DNA of 24,210 nt from an uncultured Coriobacteriales bacterium. Its GTDB lineage: Bacteria > Actinomycetota > Coriobacteriia > Coriobacteriales > UMGS124. Location of the stretch: contig CABQHM010000048.1 in NCBI GenBank assembly GCA_902464015.1, positions 1 to 24,210 on the forward strand. The letters are read 5' to 3'. Below are positions 22,894-24,210 of the stretch, in pieces (the first letter of the stretch is position 1; each line of letters opens with the position of its first letter). The notes under the pieces were generated by a model, which did not search any database, was not told the origin of the DNA, and saw only the letters and a list, made by a program, of their open reading frames with translations. Both the position numbers and the translations under genes were made by a program.

Positions 22894-22902
22894 CTTATAC
22901 CA
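22894..22902 (-). promoter_or_regulatory. Extended -10 of the parA-parB promoter
   Basis: Read on the minus strand, TGG-TATAAG matches an extended -10 (TGnTATAAT, one mismatch in the hexamer). No strong -35 is seen. The predicted start of transcription, seven bases on, falls within parS (22877-22892), about 35 bases before the parA start. Confidence 0.55.
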
Positions 22903-22980
22903 AAGTACTGCAGGACTGTTTTAGGTCTCACAAGAGCGTTCTTACGGTCAAACCTTGTCGCAACAAATCCAGGATAATCA

Positions 22981-23766
22981 CTATGCAAGAGGATGCTTGG
23001 ATGCTTCGCCAACTGCACGCGGCAAGACAAGCCCTGTCTCCTTTACCTTCTCATACACAATGAGGGTTCTCTCCCCGGCATCCCCAGGAAGCTCAATCGT
23101 GCGCGTAGACACAACCGACAGACCACAGAGCTGTGCGGCCTTGGAGCCAGCCTTAATCTCCTCAGGCTCGGGCTTGCCTTTGATGGCAATGAACGATCCG
23201 CCTTTTGCGAGCAGCGGAGTCGCATACTCCACAAGAACAGGCAAACTCGCAAGGGCCCTAGCAGTCACACACCCAAACACTCCACGGTGCGTGTTGCCGA
23301 GCTCTTCAAGCCTCACCGACGTCGTGGACAGCCTGTCGCCCAAATCAAGAGCCGTAATGAACCCCTCAACAGCAGCCATCTTCTTCTTGACCGAATCGCA
23401 CAGAACACCTGTAGTGTTCAACGTGGCAATAGTCAGAGGAATACCAGGCAAGCCGGCGCCGGCTCCCATGTCAAGAAATGGCTTGTCAGGATTCTTTGCC
23501 ATGACCTTGGAAAACTCAGGCAGGGGAACAAGGGAGTCGGCAAGATGCAACACAAGGGCCTTGTCCCACTCCTTGATGGCAGTCAGGTTCATAACCTCGT
23601 TTTGCTTCAGCATCAAAACAAGGTAGTCCACGAGCTTCCTCGCCTGCTCCTGACCTACTTCAAGATCGAGCTTCTGACACAAGCCAACCAGCTTTTCAGC
23701 TTGCTCTTCAAGGTTCTCAGGGATATCAGCAACATGTTTGCGGCGAGGCGCTTCGCTTGTTTCCAT
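22981..23766 (-). CDS. rsmG: 16S rRNA (guanine-527-N7)-methyltransferase RsmG (GidB)
   Basis: RsmG uses S-adenosylmethionine to methylate G527 of 16S rRNA; loss gives low-level streptomycin resistance in other bacteria. The protein is 261 residues, somewhat longer than the usual 210-240, because of N- and C-terminal extensions. Family features are QNEVMNLTAI (55-64), the SAM loop FLDMGAGAGLPGIPL (97-111), and VTARALASLPVLVEYATPLL. The start is ATG 23764-23766, with AAAGGA eight bases upstream; open frame up to 23829 lacks a ribosome site. It lies upstream of parA with a 130-base gap, the gene order rsmG-parA-parB widely seen near replication origins. Confidence 0.95.
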   Translation of the reverse strand: METSEAPRRKHVADIPENLEEQAEKLVGLCQKLDLEVGQEQARKLVDYLVLMLKQNEVMNLTAIKEWDKALVLHLADSLVPLPEFSKVMAKNPDKPFLDMGAGAGLPGIPLTIATLNTTGVLCDSVKKKMAAVEGFITALDLGDRLSTTSVRLEELGNTHRGVFGCVTARALASLPVLVEYATPLLAKGGSFIAIKGKPEPEEIKAGSKAAQLCGLSVVSTRTIELPGDAGERTLIVYEKVKETGLVLPRAVGEASKHPLA

Positions 23767-23841
23767 GCGCAGGTTCCTTTCCGTTGTTCGCAGTACATAC
23801 GTTTTGTCTTGAGAAAATTCTTTACCCAATGATTGTAAAAG

Positions 23842-23866
23842 GTCTCAGGCTTGAGCCTCATGAGAC
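23842..23866 (-). terminator. Weak hairpin upstream of rsmG, possible terminator or leader element
   Basis: GTCTCA (23842-23847) pairs with TGAGAC (23861-23866), and GGC-TTGA-GCC forms the inner stem, with a three-base bulge. On the minus strand CTTTT follows, a short T tract. It lies 75 bases before the rsmG start and may end an upstream transcript. Confidence 0.4.
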
Positions 23867-23921
23867 ATATGCTTTATCAGCAAAGCAGCTTAGACTCATG
23901 CCTTACATTTAGACACAGGCA

Positions 23922-24119
23922 AACCTGGAAGCAGGAGTGCCTGATTTGCATTTCATCCTCTTGGATGACGCTCAAGAGACAAAGATAAACCCAGATGCTG
24001 GAGTGGTTGATTTGCATTCCACTCTCTTGGATGAGACTCAAAAGGCAAAGACAAGCCCAGGCGTCGAATTACTTGATTCATAGTCCGTTTCTTACTGACA
24101 CCCCAGAATCACAGACAAA
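23922..24119. repeat. 66-bp tandem repeat, two clear copies and a third degenerate copy
   Basis: Copies at 23922-23987 and 23988-24053 match at 52 of 66 positions (14 differences by direct count). A third copy at 24054-24119 keeps the period but matches only at about half the positions. Each clear copy contains TGATTTGCATT and TCTTGGATGA. The differences fall evenly over the three codon positions, so it does not behave as a protein repeat. Confidence 0.75.
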
Positions 24120-24210
24120 CGAAGAAGCTGACAGCCTGGTTTTCAACCATTCTCTGTCATCCAACCCGTACACTTGTTTTGCCTAAAAATAATGTACCGT
24201 GGTTTCTTGT

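Larger units (their letters stand above)
23767..24210. other. Gene-free end region with tandem repeat and hairpin
   Basis: No protein-coding gene is supported in these 444 bases on either strand. The longest open frame (plus strand, 63 codons) has no ribosome site and overlaps repeats that show no codon bias. The region is markedly less GC-rich than most of the window. It contains a hairpin (23842-23866) and an imperfect 66-bp tandem repeat (23922-24119), and no clear DnaA box. In related genomes jag, yidC, rnpA, rpmH and dnaA lie beyond rsmG, and none is visible here. Confidence 0.6.

Noticed and set aside
23955..24081. Minus-strand frame of about 40 codons with an apparent repeated LGLSL motif
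   Set aside because: The repetition is explained by the DNA-level 66-bp tandem repeat; no ribosome site is visible.
23995..24186. Plus-strand open frame of 63 codons at the right end
   Set aside because: There is no ribosome site or recognisable product, and it runs through the tandem repeat, whose copies differ without codon-position bias.
1..24210. CRISPR arrays, transposases, integrases, phage genes or att sites
   Set aside because: No evenly spaced repeats with unique spacers, terminal inverted repeats or mobile-element proteins were found; the single tandem repeat at the right end has no spacers.

Overview
The window is a high-GC bacterial chromosome segment that most resembles an actinobacterium of the class Coriobacteriia (Collinsella/Olsenella/Atopobium-type). 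This placement is an inference. It rests on GC-rich codons through most of the window, frequent GTG/TTG starts, an overlapping pair of actinobacterial WYL regulators (PafB/PafC type), a class B sortase with a long cytoplasmic tail, and a Soj/ParB-RsmG cluster with a parS site. There is no phage, insertion sequence or CRISPR array. Most genes are housekeeping, and the unusual material lies in membrane proteins of unknown role and in non-coding structure.

Layout. From 27 to 4830, all on the minus strand and tightly packed, lie yqeY, a class B sortase, purF, purM and purN, which look like one transcription unit. Two tRNA genes follow: Gly-CCC (+) and Lys-TTT (-). From 5380 to 11007, on the minus strand, are two tandem TrkA proteins, a membrane M28-type peptidase with a very large disordered insertion, and a 517-residue membrane-anchored protein of unknown function. 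From 11162 to 13133 (+) are two overlapping WYL regulators, convergent with a DinG-type helicase fused to a DnaQ-type exonuclease (13314-16316, -). From 16399 to 17666 (+) are a tail-anchored unknown and a flavodoxin-like protein. From 17784 to 19648 (-) are a Pro/Gln-rich three-helix membrane protein and ddl. rlmN (19756-20796, +) converges on parA-parB-small membrane protein, with rsmG upstream (all -). The final 444 bases carry no gene I can support but hold a 66-bp tandem repeat.

How the parts work together. PurF, PurM and PurN catalyse early steps of IMP synthesis. ParA and ParB with parS form the chromosome-segregation system; the perfect parS overlaps the predicted parAB transcription start, and a second, imperfect parS lies 5.1 kb away. 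The WYL pair beside DinG/exonuclease suggests a DNA-damage-response neighbourhood. Ddl and the sortase act at the cell wall. The least expected observation is that three unrelated membrane proteins (the sortase, the 517-aa protein and the 297-aa protein) carry disordered cytoplasmic tails that share two short motifs, [SA]-H-F-[AS] and T-x-E-F.
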